Below, in pieces: positions 1 to 8,621 of a DNA stretch of 64,000 nt (its first letter is position 1; each line of letters opens with the position of its first letter). The notes below the pieces were generated by a model, which worked only from the letters and a program-made list of their open reading frames with translations, had not been told where the DNA came from and ran no database searches. The position numbers were made by a program, and so were the translations under genes. Origin of the DNA: Acidimicrobiaceae bacterium (GTDB taxonomy: Bacteria > Actinomycetota > Acidimicrobiia > Acidimicrobiales > Poriferisodalaceae); assembly GCA_002719335.1 (NCBI GenBank), contig PBHE01000003.1, forward strand, positions 1 through 64,000. The letters run 5' to 3'.

Positions 1-35
1 GGACTCCGAACCGGAACGGATGCATTTGCGCACCC

Positions 36-41
36 TAACGT
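36..41 (+). promoter_or_regulatory. Leaderless -10 box for the thioesterase-like gene
   Basis: TAACGT fits the actinobacterial TANNNT -10 hexamer and ends exactly 6 nt before the ATG at 48. No Shine-Dalgarno sequence precedes the ATG, so the transcript probably starts at or next to the start codon. No clear -35 is visible. The call rests on a geometry shared with about eleven other genes in the window. Confidence 0.45.
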
Positions 42-47
42 GGTTCG

Positions 48-863
48 ATGCCCACCCCCGCCCCAGATGAATACCCGCCAGCGCTTTTCTTGACCTCGCA
101 AGGAGGAGTGGAGGCGACGGAACTGACACGAGGCCCTTGGAGTCACGGGGTCATGCATGGAGGACCCATTTGCGGGTTGATGAGTTGGGGAATAGAACGC
201 GAACTTGCTCGAGCAGATCTGATGTGCTCGCGCTATACCGTGGAAATCCTCTCGGGCGTCCCGGTCGACAGTTTGGCGATCTCCGCCAACGTTGTAAAAA
301 ATGGGAAACGAACCGCCGTGGTGGAAGCCTCAATTTCTCACCAAGGCAGGGTTGTCGCCCGCGCTACTTCGCAATGGCTTTCGCGACCGAAAGAACTTTC
401 TGGAAACCAGATACCAGTTCCGGCTATTCCCGTCGAACGAGCGGACCCCGGTGCACATCCCGATATGGAATACCCCAGGCCCGGATTCAATGCAGATGCG
501 GTCGAACTTCGGGTCGTTAGCGGGTCTACGGAGGAGTCCGGTCCTGGACTCATATGGGCGCGCCTCGACCACGCACTAATAGCTGGCGAAGCAGCCTCAA
601 AGTTTCAGCAGGTCGCGACTTTGTGTGACCTAGGAGCGGCTGTTGGCTGGGAACATGATGACAATGATCAGCCGTTCATCAACCCCGACGTAACCCTTCA
701 GCTTTTACGTCTGCCGCAAACTGAATGGATCCTGTTTGATTCGGCGGTTGAGCGTTCATCACCAAATTTGGGCTGCTGTCGGACAACGCTCGCCGATGAA
801 GCAGGCGTCATCGGATGGGTCCTACAAAGTCAGATGGTCGCGCCTGAAGAGATTCGACTCTGA
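48..863 (+). CDS. Acyl-CoA thioesterase-like hotdog protein (TesB/4HBT_3 type)
   Basis: The 271-residue protein reads like the double-hotdog thioesterase family related to TesB. The N-terminal half carries the HGGPICGLMSWGIER segment (residues about 37-51), which matches the hotdog helix with its preceding His-Gly-Gly, and RYTVEIL corresponds to the first sheet. The C-terminal half has the second hotdog, with the usual NPDVTLQLLRLP strand. It would hydrolyse an acyl-CoA or bind one in the cytoplasm. The substrate is unknown. It converges on an SDR gene and lies in a cluster of acyl-CoA type genes. The ATG at 48 is supported by an upstream TAACGT box and no SD. Confidence 0.7.
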   Translation: MPTPAPDEYPPALFLTSQGGVEATELTRGPWSHGVMHGGPICGLMSWGIERELARADLMCSRYTVEILSGVPVDSLAISANVVKNGKRTAVVEASISHQGRVVARATSQWLSRPKELSGNQIPVPAIPVERADPGAHPDMEYPRPGFNADAVELRVVSGSTEESGPGLIWARLDHALIAGEAASKFQQVATLCDLGAAVGWEHDDNDQPFINPDVTLQLLRLPQTEWILFDSAVERSSPNLGCCRTTLADEAGVIGWVLQSQMVAPEEIRL

Positions 864-911
864 CCCGAAGGTTTCTTCCTCAACCGAGGCGATGCACCTA
901 AGTTGCTTGGA

Positions 912-1781
912 TCAACTGCCGGTGACGTCCGCGTCCATCCGCCCGGTCGTCGGGTACCCGCGCTGTTCGATCGCCCGATGTCGGGCCGCGACCGATTCGA
1001 CGATATTGGGGTCGGTGTAGATGTAGAACTCGTCGTTAATCACCGCGTCGTGGACAATCTCGGCCACCTCATGGGGTGGACGTCCGGACGCAATGACATC
1101 CCACATAGCGGCGGTGACGGCTTCGGAGCGGTCCGTCGCTACAGGGGCGGGCACTGTCTGGAAGCGCTCGGGCCGGCGGGCCTCGTCGTGCATAATGTTC
1201 GTGGCGACCGGGCCGGGACATAGTACGGAGACGTTGACGCCGGGGGCTCGTGCCGCGAAGTCGTGAAACTGACACTCGGAGAGTGCGACCACTGCATGTT
1301 TCGCCGCGTAGTAGGCAGCGCTGATGACGGATCCCGAGGTGAGTCCTGCCTGTGACGCGGTGTTGACGATGTGGCCATCGCCATGTTCGAGGAGGTGGGG
1401 GACGAACGTGCGGACCCCGTGAATGACTCCCCAGAGGTCGACGTCGAGCACCCATTGCCAATCCTCAACGGTCAGTTCGTGTGGCGCGTGACCCGGGGGT
1501 CCCGCGACGCCAGCGTTGTTGCAGACAAGGTGGGCGCGGTCGAAATGATCGACGGTGAATGCCAGCAAGGCTTCAACTTCCGACGCCACCGTGACATCGA
1601 TGGGCAATCCCGCCGCCGGTCCCACTTCGGAAACCTCAGCGATGGCAACATCGAGCGCCACCTGATCGATGTCGGCCAGGACGACGCTCATCCCGGCTGC
1701 TGCCCACCGGTCCGCCATGGCTCGACCGATGCCGCTCGCAGCGCCCGTCACAACAGCAGTCTTTCCGGCCAACTCCTTCAC
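912..1781 (-). CDS. SDR-family NAD(P)-dependent oxidoreductase
   Basis: A classical short-chain dehydrogenase of 289 residues. The Rossmann motif is TGAASGIG near the N-terminus, followed by the NNAGVAG motif and the catalytic Ser with YYAAK (Tyr-x-x-x-Lys). The reading frame stays open a further 50 codons upstream. The GTG at 1781 was chosen because AGAAGGGG lies just before it and it places the Rossmann strand (KELAGKTAVVTG) at the usual distance from the N-terminus. It probably oxidises a hydroxyl group in a catabolic pathway with the neighbouring CoA-transferase. The substrate cannot be read from the sequence. Confidence 0.85.
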   Translation of the reverse strand: MKELAGKTAVVTGAASGIGRAMADRWAAAGMSVVLADIDQVALDVAIAEVSEVGPAAGLPIDVTVASEVEALLAFTVDHFDRAHLVCNNAGVAGPPGHAPHELTVEDWQWVLDVDLWGVIHGVRTFVPHLLEHGDGHIVNTASQAGLTSGSVISAAYYAAKHAVVALSECQFHDFAARAPGVNVSVLCPGPVATNIMHDEARRPERFQTVPAPVATDRSEAVTAAMWDVIASGRPPHEVAEIVHDAVINDEFYIYTDPNIVESVAARHRAIEQRGYPTTGRMDADVTGS

Positions 1782-1967
1782 GGCACCCCTTCTGGTCACG
1801 CTAATGGATTTGGAAATGGAGTGGAGAAAAGAACCCATCGACTGACTTGACCCAGGGAGGGGCTCGAAAACGCTTAAAACTGGCCGTCTTCTTACTCTGC
1901 ATCGCGGGAGACGGAAATGTACCGTTTCCACAAGAGCTAAAGATTTCTGGCTGATAGACCCAGAGAT

Positions 1968-3188
1968 TCAGGTCGATTCGCCGATTGCGCCTTGCTCAAC
2001 TAGAGCTTCTATCTCTTCTGCCCTATGGCCAGCTTCGGAAAGAATTTCCCTGGTGTGTTGCCCGAGCTTCGGCGCGGGCCCCTTCGGTCCGACTTGAACG
2101 TCAGCGAATCGCATAGGAGCAGCGACCGTGCGGTACGGGCCGATATCAGGACTGTGAATCGTTGGAAACACACCGAGTGCATCAGCTTGGGGATCTGAAG
2201 CGACCTCGTGTAGCCCGAGTACCGGTCCCCAGATAATGCTGTTGGCATCAAATATTTCTCCCCACTGGTCGCGAGTTCGATGAGATAGTGCTTCGTCGAT
2301 CGCCGCGACCAACTCAGGCATATGTTGGAAACGTCCTCGAATGTCTTGGAGTCTCTCGTCGGCGAGCAGATCTTCTCTTTCAATCACACGACATAGTTTC
2401 GGCCAAGCGCTTTCTTCTGGCATATTGAAGACAACCCACTTCCCGTCACCGCAGGGGTATCTGTTCGCGGTGGGGATGATCATGTTTTCTCTAGCGCGCG
2501 GTCGGAGCGGTGCCAGGTCGACAGCCGTGATGGCATAATCGCTCGCTTGTGTCCAAATAGCGGTTTCATAGAGAGATGTTTCCACTACTTGCGCTTCTCC
2601 GGTTCTTTCTGCAAGTCGAAGTGCGGCCAAGATCGCGGCGACAAATGCAAGTCCGGTGGTGTGATCGCCCTGGGCAGGGCGTGCCATCGGAACAGGTCCG
2701 GTCTCGCCTTCTCGCATCGCGTCATAGAGTCCAGATCGGCCAAAAAAAGCGGTGACGTCATATCCAGGTCGGTGTGCTTCGGGCCCGTTAGTTCCGTAAC
2801 CAGTCAGCGTCGCATGAACGATTCTTGAATTGGCCTGCTTGATGTTGTCGGGATCCAAGCCGAATTTGTCTTGGCGATGTCTCAATAGATTGCACATGAA
2901 GACATCGGCACGAGCGATCAGCAAAAACACGACCTCCATTCCAGCTTCGGATTCGAGGTCTATAGCGATGGATCTCTTACCTCGGTTTGAGACGTCGAAT
3001 TGATAATCGAATTTCTTTTTGTCTTCGGAAACTTTTGCCGGTCGACCCATGTCCCGCATCGGATCGCCGCTAAGAGGTTCAACCTTGATGACATCGGCAC
3101 CAAGATCGGCGAGTATGGCTCCGGCACTCGGTGAGGCCATCCAGTTGTCGATTTCGACGACAGTCACGTTGTCCAGCGGAGCAGTCAT
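1968..3188 (-). CDS. CaiB/BaiF family (class III) CoA-transferase
   Basis: The 406-residue protein has the family layout: N-terminal VTVVEIDNWMASPSAG, GADVIKVEPLSGDPMR with RGKRSIAIDLES, and a C-terminal LGQHTREIL segment. Class III CoA-transferases move CoA between carboxylic acids through an aspartyl-CoA intermediate. The length is normal for the family. The ATG at 3188 follows a good ribosome binding site, AAGGAGG with 8 nt spacing. It is divergent from an SDR, and the 141-bp gap between them holds two inverted repeats. The substrate is unknown, and a racemase role as in the Amacr subfamily cannot be excluded. Confidence 0.88.
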   Translation of the reverse strand: MTAPLDNVTVVEIDNWMASPSAGAILADLGADVIKVEPLSGDPMRDMGRPAKVSEDKKKFDYQFDVSNRGKRSIAIDLESEAGMEVVFLLIARADVFMCNLLRHRQDKFGLDPDNIKQANSRIVHATLTGYGTNGPEAHRPGYDVTAFFGRSGLYDAMREGETGPVPMARPAQGDHTTGLAFVAAILAALRLAERTGEAQVVETSLYETAIWTQASDYAITAVDLAPLRPRARENMIIPTANRYPCGDGKWVVFNMPEESAWPKLCRVIEREDLLADERLQDIRGRFQHMPELVAAIDEALSHRTRDQWGEIFDANSIIWGPVLGLHEVASDPQADALGVFPTIHSPDIGPYRTVAAPMRFADVQVGPKGPAPKLGQHTREILSEAGHRAEEIEALVEQGAIGEST

Positions 3189-3234
3189 TTAGTTGCCTCC
3201 TTGGGGAGAGTGCTCGGACAGTCCAAGCAGCATT

Positions 3235-3250
3235 GCAGGGGGAACCCTGC
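3235..3250. promoter_or_regulatory. Inverted repeat in divergent promoter region
   Basis: GCAGGG-GGAA-CCCTGC has six-base arms and a 4-nt spacer. It lies 47 bp upstream of the CoA-transferase start, between that gene and the SDR on the other strand. It could be an operator or a hairpin in the leader. No regulator is adjacent. Confidence 0.3.
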
Positions 3251-3282
3251 TTCGCGTGAGAGTTTCAGCTTTGTAACCGGCG

Positions 3283-3303
3283 ACACCGCGCGTCAAGCGG
3301 TGT
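3283..3303. promoter_or_regulatory. Inverted repeat upstream of SDR, overlapping the -35 zone
   Basis: ACACCGC and GCGGTGT are perfect seven-base arms separated by 7 nt (GCGTCAA). The element ends 14 nt before the TACGCT -10 box of the SDR gene, so a bound protein would cover the -35 region. The spacing suits a dimeric regulator. None is encoded nearby. Confidence 0.35.
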
Positions 3304-3317
3304 TCTCTACTGCTCGT

Positions 3318-3323
3318 TACGCT
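3318..3323 (+). promoter_or_regulatory. Leaderless -10 box for the SDR gene
   Basis: TACGCT ends 6 nt before the ATG at 3330, the same geometry as the paaA promoter. No SD lies between, which supports both leaderless transcription and the shortened start. Confidence 0.45.
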
Positions 3324-3329
3324 GCTCTT

Positions 3330-4157
3330 ATGGAAATAAAAGACAAAGTCGCCGTCGTCACAGGTGGTGGCAGCGGAATCGGGGAAGCGCTGGTCGAAAG
3401 GTTTCGCGCTGAAGGCGCCCGAGGCTTGGTTGTAGTGGATCGCGACGGGGCAAACGCGGAACGCGTCGCTCAGCACGTGGGCGGCAAAGCAGTCGAGCTG
3501 GATGTCACTAACGAAACCGCCATCGCAGATGTCGTTGCCGAAACGGTTGACGACCACGGAAGGCTCGACATTTTCGCGTCAAATGCCGGATACGTGACCC
3601 AAGGAGGCCTTGAGACGGACAACGCCGAAATTCAACGGATGTGGGAAGTGCATGTGATGTCCCACATTTACGCGGCGAGAGCAGCGGTGCCCGTGATGGT
3701 CGCCAATGGCGGTGGCTATTTGTTGAACACAGCGTCTGCTGCTGGTCTCCTCACACAGCTCGGCTCAATGCAGTATGCGGTTACCAAAGCCGCCGCGGTT
3801 TCATTAGGTGAGTTCCTTTCCATTACCTATGGAGAACGTGGTATTCGAGTCTCAATGCTCTGCCCGCAGGCTGTTGAAACCAACATCCTTTCGAACAGTC
3901 CCGATCGGCTAGATCAAGGAACGGGCACACCAGGAAGTGCCGCTGGTGACGGTGTCCTGACTGCCGCACAACTGGCGGACACAGTCATCGAGTGCATGGC
4001 TGAGGAAAGATTTCTGGTATTGCCGCACCCAGAAGTTCAGACATACAGAGAACGCAAAGCCAGCGATGTTGACCGTTGGATTAACGGTATGCAGCGGTTC
4101 CAAAGCCGCCTTTATGCCGACAGTGACTTAGCCCCAGCGGATTGGCTTTTGAGTTAA
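3330..4157 (+). CDS. SDR-family oxidoreductase
   Basis: A 275-residue classical SDR. TGGGSGIG binds the cofactor, SNAGYV corresponds to the NNAG motif, and the catalytic Ser is followed by YAVTK. An Asp after the second beta strand (VVVDRDG) suggests NAD(H) preference. The frame is open 43 codons further upstream, but the ATG at 3330 puts the Rossmann fold at residue 7 and has a TACGCT -10 box 6 nt before it. It is divergently paired with the CoA-transferase, suggesting one catabolic unit. The substrate is unknown. Confidence 0.85.
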   Translation: MEIKDKVAVVTGGGSGIGEALVERFRAEGARGLVVVDRDGANAERVAQHVGGKAVELDVTNETAIADVVAETVDDHGRLDIFASNAGYVTQGGLETDNAEIQRMWEVHVMSHIYAARAAVPVMVANGGGYLLNTASAAGLLTQLGSMQYAVTKAAAVSLGEFLSITYGERGIRVSMLCPQAVETNILSNSPDRLDQGTGTPGSAAGDGVLTAAQLADTVIECMAEERFLVLPHPEVQTYRERKASDVDRWINGMQRFQSRLYADSDLAPADWLLS

Positions 4158-4166
4158 ACGTGAACA

Positions 4167-4406
4167 ATGACCGAGCCACCACTTGGAGTGGACCCTAACC
4201 CTCAAGAAATTCGAGCTCATATGGCATACAACCTCGACACATGCCATGTGTGGTCTGATTCGGGGCCCATGTTCGGTGCAATAGATCAAGGTGAAGAACT
4301 TGTGCCGCCGATTTGGGCAGTGAAACGCGCAGAAGAGTTAGGTCAATCCGGCATCTCTTGGCGAGAGCGGATGTCGGGCCGCTCATCCACTAACTCTTCT
4401 AGTTGA
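4167..4406 (+). pseudogene. Possible truncated gene or small hypothetical ORF
   Basis: A 79-codon frame begins 9 nt after the SDR stop in the same direction. Its first 60 or so residues have ordinary protein composition, with no recognisable family. Its last 64 nt lie antisense inside the 3' end of livM, and the tail there (SGRSSTNSSS) looks like read-through of another gene. It may be the 5' remnant of a gene cut by a rearrangement that also removed whatever followed livM. A chance ORF is equally possible. Confidence 0.3.
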
Positions 4407-5482
4407 TTTAACCGGTCCTCAATAGCAACGAGTTTGTCCGCGACCGCTGAAGCCTGCCTATTGACAGGCACAGATGTTTCTGATTTGCGACGCTCGGACA
4501 AGTGCATGAAGCCCTTGCCCCGAGTCAGATAAGCGGTAGCAAGAAGCAGTGCCGCGTAAATGAAACCTTCGGACTTAAATAGCCCAACCCATCCGTATTC
4601 AACGACCCAATTTCGATCAATCAACCAGACCGGAAGAAAGATCAGGACCAACCCTGCGGGAACTGACGAAATTAAACGGGATCCACCGAAAGCCATTGCC
4701 AGCGCGAACATTTTGATCGACAACTCTTCGGGGTAATGGGTGTAGTCGTTGAAGTTGGTTGGAATCATAAGGAGGCCGCCAGCTAATCCGGCCATGCCCC
4801 CGCTTAACGCGACGCCATAGAGCCTCAGCCGATAGACCGGAACCCCAAAGGCCCGCGCAGCTTCAGGTTCGTCACGGCTAGCTATAAAGGCCCGTCCTAT
4901 TGGTCCTCTTAGTAGACCTTGAACCAAGAAAAGTGTTACGAACGCATAACCCGCGACTATAAAAAATTCCCATATGTGTTCGTCTTTTTCGGCGATCCCT
5001 GTCCAGGACGGCGCCACAAACGCACCGTGGAGGGTGACTGGCAAGTTGCCGTCAACCTGTTTAAGAATAATTGGGTAGGCAACGGCCAGAGAAAGGGTGA
5101 GGAGAGCAAGATACGCCTTGGGTAAACGCAGAGAAGGAATGGCCACTACGGCCCCCACGAGCGTTCCTGCCAACAGTCCCGCCAGAGGCATCCAGACGAC
5201 TGGTGCACCGAAATCGTTCACCGCGTGGAGTGCAGCGTAAGCCCCGACGCCGACAAGCGCTCCTTGGCCGAGGGATAAAAGGCCGAGGTAGTGCGTCAGC
5301 AGCACCAGACCGCCAAACGCGAGGGACAAGGCTATTGAGTTTGAAAAGTCAGTGACTATCTTCGGAGTCGCTCCAAAAGCGACTCGTAGAGACAGAACAG
5401 CGAAAGCTACCGAGATAACCGCCCACACAATTCGTGTAGGAGTCGAAGTCGTCGAATCTTTGGCGTTCATCGTTGTTGCCAC
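4343..5482 (-). CDS. livM: Branched-chain amino acid-type ABC transporter permease LivM
   Basis: The 379-residue membrane protein has the LivM pattern of about ten hydrophobic segments, with the LSLGQGALVGVGAYAALH motif near residue 70 and the cytoplasmic loop ASRDEPEAARAFGVPVYRLRLYGVALSGGMAGLAGGL (in part the ATPase contact) near residue 200. The C-terminal 40 residues are charged and predicted helical. It overlaps livH by 16 bp, so the two are co-translated. The ATPases LivG/LivF and a binding protein, expected downstream, are absent. Liv-type systems also import amides, urea or aromatic acids, so the substrate is open. Confidence 0.88.
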   Translation of the reverse strand: MATTMNAKDSTTSTPTRIVWAVISVAFAVLSLRVAFGATPKIVTDFSNSIALSLAFGGLVLLTHYLGLLSLGQGALVGVGAYAALHAVNDFGAPVVWMPLAGLLAGTLVGAVVAIPSLRLPKAYLALLTLSLAVAYPIILKQVDGNLPVTLHGAFVAPSWTGIAEKDEHIWEFFIVAGYAFVTLFLVQGLLRGPIGRAFIASRDEPEAARAFGVPVYRLRLYGVALSGGMAGLAGGLLMIPTNFNDYTHYPEELSIKMFALAMAFGGSRLISSVPAGLVLIFLPVWLIDRNWVVEYGWVGLFKSEGFIYAALLLATAYLTRGKGFMHLSERRKSETSVPVNRQASAVADKLVAIEDRLNQLEELVDERPDIRSRQEMPD

Positions 5483-6423
5483 GCTTCACCTCGCGGTAAT
5501 AGTCCCGATGGGCGCACAAATAAGATGATGATGAGTACTAGTAAGGCCCATACCAACGTGACTTGACTATCGATGAAGCTCACGTAACCGCCCAGCATGG
5601 TCTCAAGAAATGCGAATAAGTAACCTCCGATAAACGCGAGAGCCGGGCTTCTCAGGCCGCCCAAGGTCGCCGCTGCAAGACCGAAAATCAGGAGCCGACC
5701 CATCATGTCGGGTCGGACATTGATCTCTCCGGCTATTAGGCCCCCGGCTAAAGCTCCGATCCCAGCTGCTAAGGCCCAGCCGAGCATAAGCACCCGACTA
5801 ACTCTGATTCCCACCATTACTGATCCCGTGCGATTCGATGTCACTGCTCGAAAAGCGAGCCCAACTTTTGTTCGGCGTTGCAGCACGGCAAGAAGACCTA
5901 ATACTCCGATCATTGTGAGGGTGATCCCCAAGGTGTCGTGCCAAAGGCGAGCGCCGCCGATATCCCAGCGATCGTCGACAGTCTGAGGAAAGGGAGAGCC
6001 CAAAAACATCGTTCGCCCGCCCCATTGCTTTCGAACGAAAGCGCCGAGGAGTAGATACAGACCTAACGTGGCCCCAACAGCCGCAACCGGGTCAGCGCTA
6101 ATAGGACGAATAATGACCCGTTCAGTGAAAGCTCCGATCACCATTGAGATCACTATCGCGCCGAGAATGGCTGCCCAGATCGGCCAAGCCGCCCCGAGTA
6201 CATCCGTGTTCGATGAGAACTTCAGATAAGGACTTGGCCCGGTGGCGAAGACCAGGGCGATATAGGTGGAAAACATGGCTAGCTGACCCTGCGCGAGATT
6301 CAGAACCCCGGTCGAGCGGAATACCATCGAAATAGCGACCGCCAAAGCGGCGTACGCCGAGCCGTTGGCAAGGGAGTCAAAGGTTCGTTGTAAGAACAGC
6401 GACATGCCCCCGGAGTCTGTCAT
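5467..6423 (-). CDS. livH: Branched-chain amino acid-type ABC transporter permease LivH
   Basis: The 318-residue inner-membrane permease has the LivH hallmark GVLNLAQGQLAMFSTYIALV near residue 40 and FRAVTSNRTGSVMVGIRVSRV near residue 190, the loop that contacts the ATPase. It forms the heterodimeric channel with LivM, whose gene starts inside its end. The start may be the ATG at 6423 or the one six codons later, which has a better purine-rich upstream sequence (CCGGGGGC). It is divergent from the deaminase gene across a 60-bp gap. Confidence 0.88.
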   Translation of the reverse strand: MTDSGGMSLFLQRTFDSLANGSAYAALAVAISMVFRSTGVLNLAQGQLAMFSTYIALVFATGPSPYLKFSSNTDVLGAAWPIWAAILGAIVISMVIGAFTERVIIRPISADPVAAVGATLGLYLLLGAFVRKQWGGRTMFLGSPFPQTVDDRWDIGGARLWHDTLGITLTMIGVLGLLAVLQRRTKVGLAFRAVTSNRTGSVMVGIRVSRVLMLGWALAAGIGALAGGLIAGEINVRPDMMGRLLIFGLAAATLGGLRSPALAFIGGYLFAFLETMLGGYVSFIDSQVTLVWALLVLIIILFVRPSGLLPRGEAWQQR

Positions 6424-6483
6424 CCCCGCGGCCGTTCAGCACCCACTTAGCGGTCATACCTACTTCCAAAACCGCGTGTCAGG

Positions 6484-7815
6484 ATGTTGCACGTGACTAC
6501 CAATCGCTATCTTGCTGACATCGCGGTCACTTGCGATCAAGACTTTTCTGTTGTCTCGAACGCTGCAATTGACGTAACTCAGGGTCGGATTTCATTCATC
6601 GGACCCCGATCGGAAGCACCGCCGTGTGATGGCCCGGTTCATCACGTTGGTGGCCTAATCATGCCGGGCCTCGTTAATAGTCATGCCCACACCCCTATGA
6701 CGCTGGTGCGTGGCGCCGGTGATGGGCTCCCTCTCCTGGACTGGTTAACGCAAGTGATGTGGCCGCGGGAAGGTGAAATGACTCCTGAGGATGTGCTTTG
6801 GGGAATGCGTCTCGGCGCATCGGAGATGTTACGAGCAGGCGTGACAAGTACCTGTGAGATGTACCTCTTCGAAGAGTCGGTAGTCGAAGCCGCTACCGAT
6901 GCAGGGATCCGGCTAGTTATGACACCTGGCATCATCTCGGCGCTCCATGCTGATGATTTTGGTTTGACCGAAAGCCGGATCGCCACGATCGTTGACTTCC
7001 ATCAGCACTACCACGATCCGGAACATCGGGTCACTGTTGGCTTTGGGCCGCATTCGGCGTACGACCTGCCGCTCGAACTCTGCGGAGAAATAGCTGCAGC
7101 AGCTCGCGATCTAGATGCGCTTCTGCACATTCACGTCTGCGAAACTCAGGACGAAGGAATCGAACTTGAATCCGCGCACGAGGGCCGCTCGACGGTTCAG
7201 TTACTAGCTGAACACGGCATTCTTGATGGACGAGTTCTGGCCGCGCACAGCGTTTGGCTCAATGACGCCGATATCGAAACGTACGCCCAGCACGACGTCT
7301 CTGTCGCTCACTGCCCCGTCAGCAACATGAAGCTTGGATCCGGTGTCGCTAGGGTCCCTGTAATGCGTTCGCGAGGAATCGAAGTCGGATTGGCAACCGA
7401 CGGGCCGGCCTCAAACGATGATCTGGACCTGTGGCAAGAAATCAAATTCGCACCATTACTGGCAAGAGTTTCAGCGCTGGATGCTTCAGCCATGAGTCCA
7501 CAAGATGCGCTTCGCATGGCCACCGTTGAAGGTTCTCGAGCTATCGGCAATTTCGACGTAGGGAGCCTCGAAAGAGGTCAGAGAGCCGATTTTATTCGCA
7601 TTAGCTTAGATGATCCGACCTTTGTTCCTGTCACCTGCAGCGATGAGTTAATCGCGCACCTGGCATGGTCGGGTAGCGGACGACATGTCACCGACGTTTG
7701 GGTGGGAGGGGAACAAGTTGTGGCTGACCGGCAATGCCTCAACGTCGATGTGAAACAAGCTATGGCTGAAGTTCAATCTCGCGGTTTGCGTCTAGCACAA
7801 AAGTCTGGAACTTAA
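6484..7815 (+). CDS. mtaD: Amidohydrolase, S-adenosylhomocysteine/5'-methylthioadenosine deaminase type
   Basis: A 443-residue metal-dependent deaminase of the MtaD/TrzN subtype. The metal ligands are visible: the HAH pair at residues 67 and 69 (NSHAHTPM), HIHVCET, LAAHSVWL, and the ATDGPASNDDLD aspartate. The WPREGEMTPEDV segment is typical of MTA/SAH deaminases. It would convert methylthioadenosine to methylthioinosine (or SAH to SIH) plus ammonia. The nucleoside phosphorylase directly downstream fits an MTA to MTI to hypoxanthine route, as known in Pseudomonas. Activity on other aminopurines or on triazines cannot be ruled out. The symbol reflects the family only. Confidence 0.8.
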   Translation: MLHVTTNRYLADIAVTCDQDFSVVSNAAIDVTQGRISFIGPRSEAPPCDGPVHHVGGLIMPGLVNSHAHTPMTLVRGAGDGLPLLDWLTQVMWPREGEMTPEDVLWGMRLGASEMLRAGVTSTCEMYLFEESVVEAATDAGIRLVMTPGIISALHADDFGLTESRIATIVDFHQHYHDPEHRVTVGFGPHSAYDLPLELCGEIAAAARDLDALLHIHVCETQDEGIELESAHEGRSTVQLLAEHGILDGRVLAAHSVWLNDADIETYAQHDVSVAHCPVSNMKLGSGVARVPVMRSRGIEVGLATDGPASNDDLDLWQEIKFAPLLARVSALDASAMSPQDALRMATVEGSRAIGNFDVGSLERGQRADFIRISLDDPTFVPVTCSDELIAHLAWSGSGRHVTDVWVGGEQVVADRQCLNVDVKQAMAEVQSRGLRLAQKSGT

Positions 7816-7880
7816 CGACGAAGCGATAGACCAGCCGTCAGTTGACACATGGGCTGTGAGTCGCGTGTCACGATGGCGTC

Positions 7881-8621
7881 ATGATCGGGATCATCGCAGG
7901 TAGTGGTTACTACGAACTTCCAGGGTTACTTCAACGAAGAGACGAGACGTTCGTTACTGACTACGGAAATGCATCGGTTTCTACAGGACTATGGCACAAC
8001 GTCCCCATCGCTTTCGTCGCCCGCCATGGCGGTGATCATTCGATACCCCCTAATGCCATCAACTATCGGGCCAATATCCGCGCTCTCGTCGACTTAGGAG
8101 TCGACTCGGTTTTTGCCGTCAACGTCGTCGGATCAATGGTTCCCGAACGCGGATCAGGATCACTGCTTTTGGTTGACGATTTCATTGAGTTCACCCAAGG
8201 ACGCGATTGCACCTTTTTTGACCAACCAGGCGAAGTCACACATACGGATATGACGTCGGTGTATCACCCCGAACTTCGATCCGTTCTACTCAGGGCCGCT
8301 GAGATCGAGGGTATTGATATCGCCGAAAAAGCTACCTATGTGTGCACCAACGGCCCGAGATTTGAGAGCCCATCGGAGATTCAGATGTATAAAAAACTCG
8401 GCGCACATGTAGTCGGAATGACTGGCTACCCGGAGGTGGCGCTAGCCCGCGAGGCAAATCTTCCCTACGCGTCAGTCGCTGTTGTGTCCAATCCGGCAGC
8501 TGGTATGAGTGATGAAGCCGTAGAAGTGGAAACGATTTGGGCCACTCTAGAAGCGACAAAAGAACCAGTTTTTCGACTTCTCAGTCGCTCTGTTCAGCTG
8601 CAGTCATCTGGTGAATGTTGA
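7881..8621 (+). CDS. Methylthio-purine nucleoside phosphorylase (MTAP/MTIP family)
   Basis: The 246-residue protein belongs to the trimeric PNP/MTAP fold. IIAGSGYY corresponds to the N-terminal phosphate-binding loop, RHGGDHSIPPNAINYRANI is the family RHG...PPH..NYRAN signature, and NGPRFESPSEI and GMTGYPEVALARE are the later signatures. It cleaves a nucleoside with phosphate to a base and sugar-1-phosphate. Because an MTA deaminase precedes it, methylthioinosine is the likeliest substrate. A CACGAT box 6 nt before the ATG could drive leaderless transcription. Its last 7 nt overlap the DUF3445 gene. Confidence 0.85.
   Translation: MIGIIAGSGYYELPGLLQRRDETFVTDYGNASVSTGLWHNVPIAFVARHGGDHSIPPNAINYRANIRALVDLGVDSVFAVNVVGSMVPERGSGSLLLVDDFIEFTQGRDCTFFDQPGEVTHTDMTSVYHPELRSVLLRAAEIEGIDIAEKATYVCTNGPRFESPSEIQMYKKLGAHVVGMTGYPEVALAREANLPYASVAVVSNPAAGMSDEAVEVETIWATLEATKEPVFRLLSRSVQLQSSGEC

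Noticed and set aside
1371-1850. 159-codon ORF antisense to the first SDR
   Set aside because: The SDR has all catalytic motifs; the antisense frame is a shadow with no family.
1913-1929. GGAAA/TTTCC repeat upstream of the first SDR as an operator
   Set aside because: Arms are five bases with an asymmetric 7-nt centre, and it lies over 130 bp from the SDR start.
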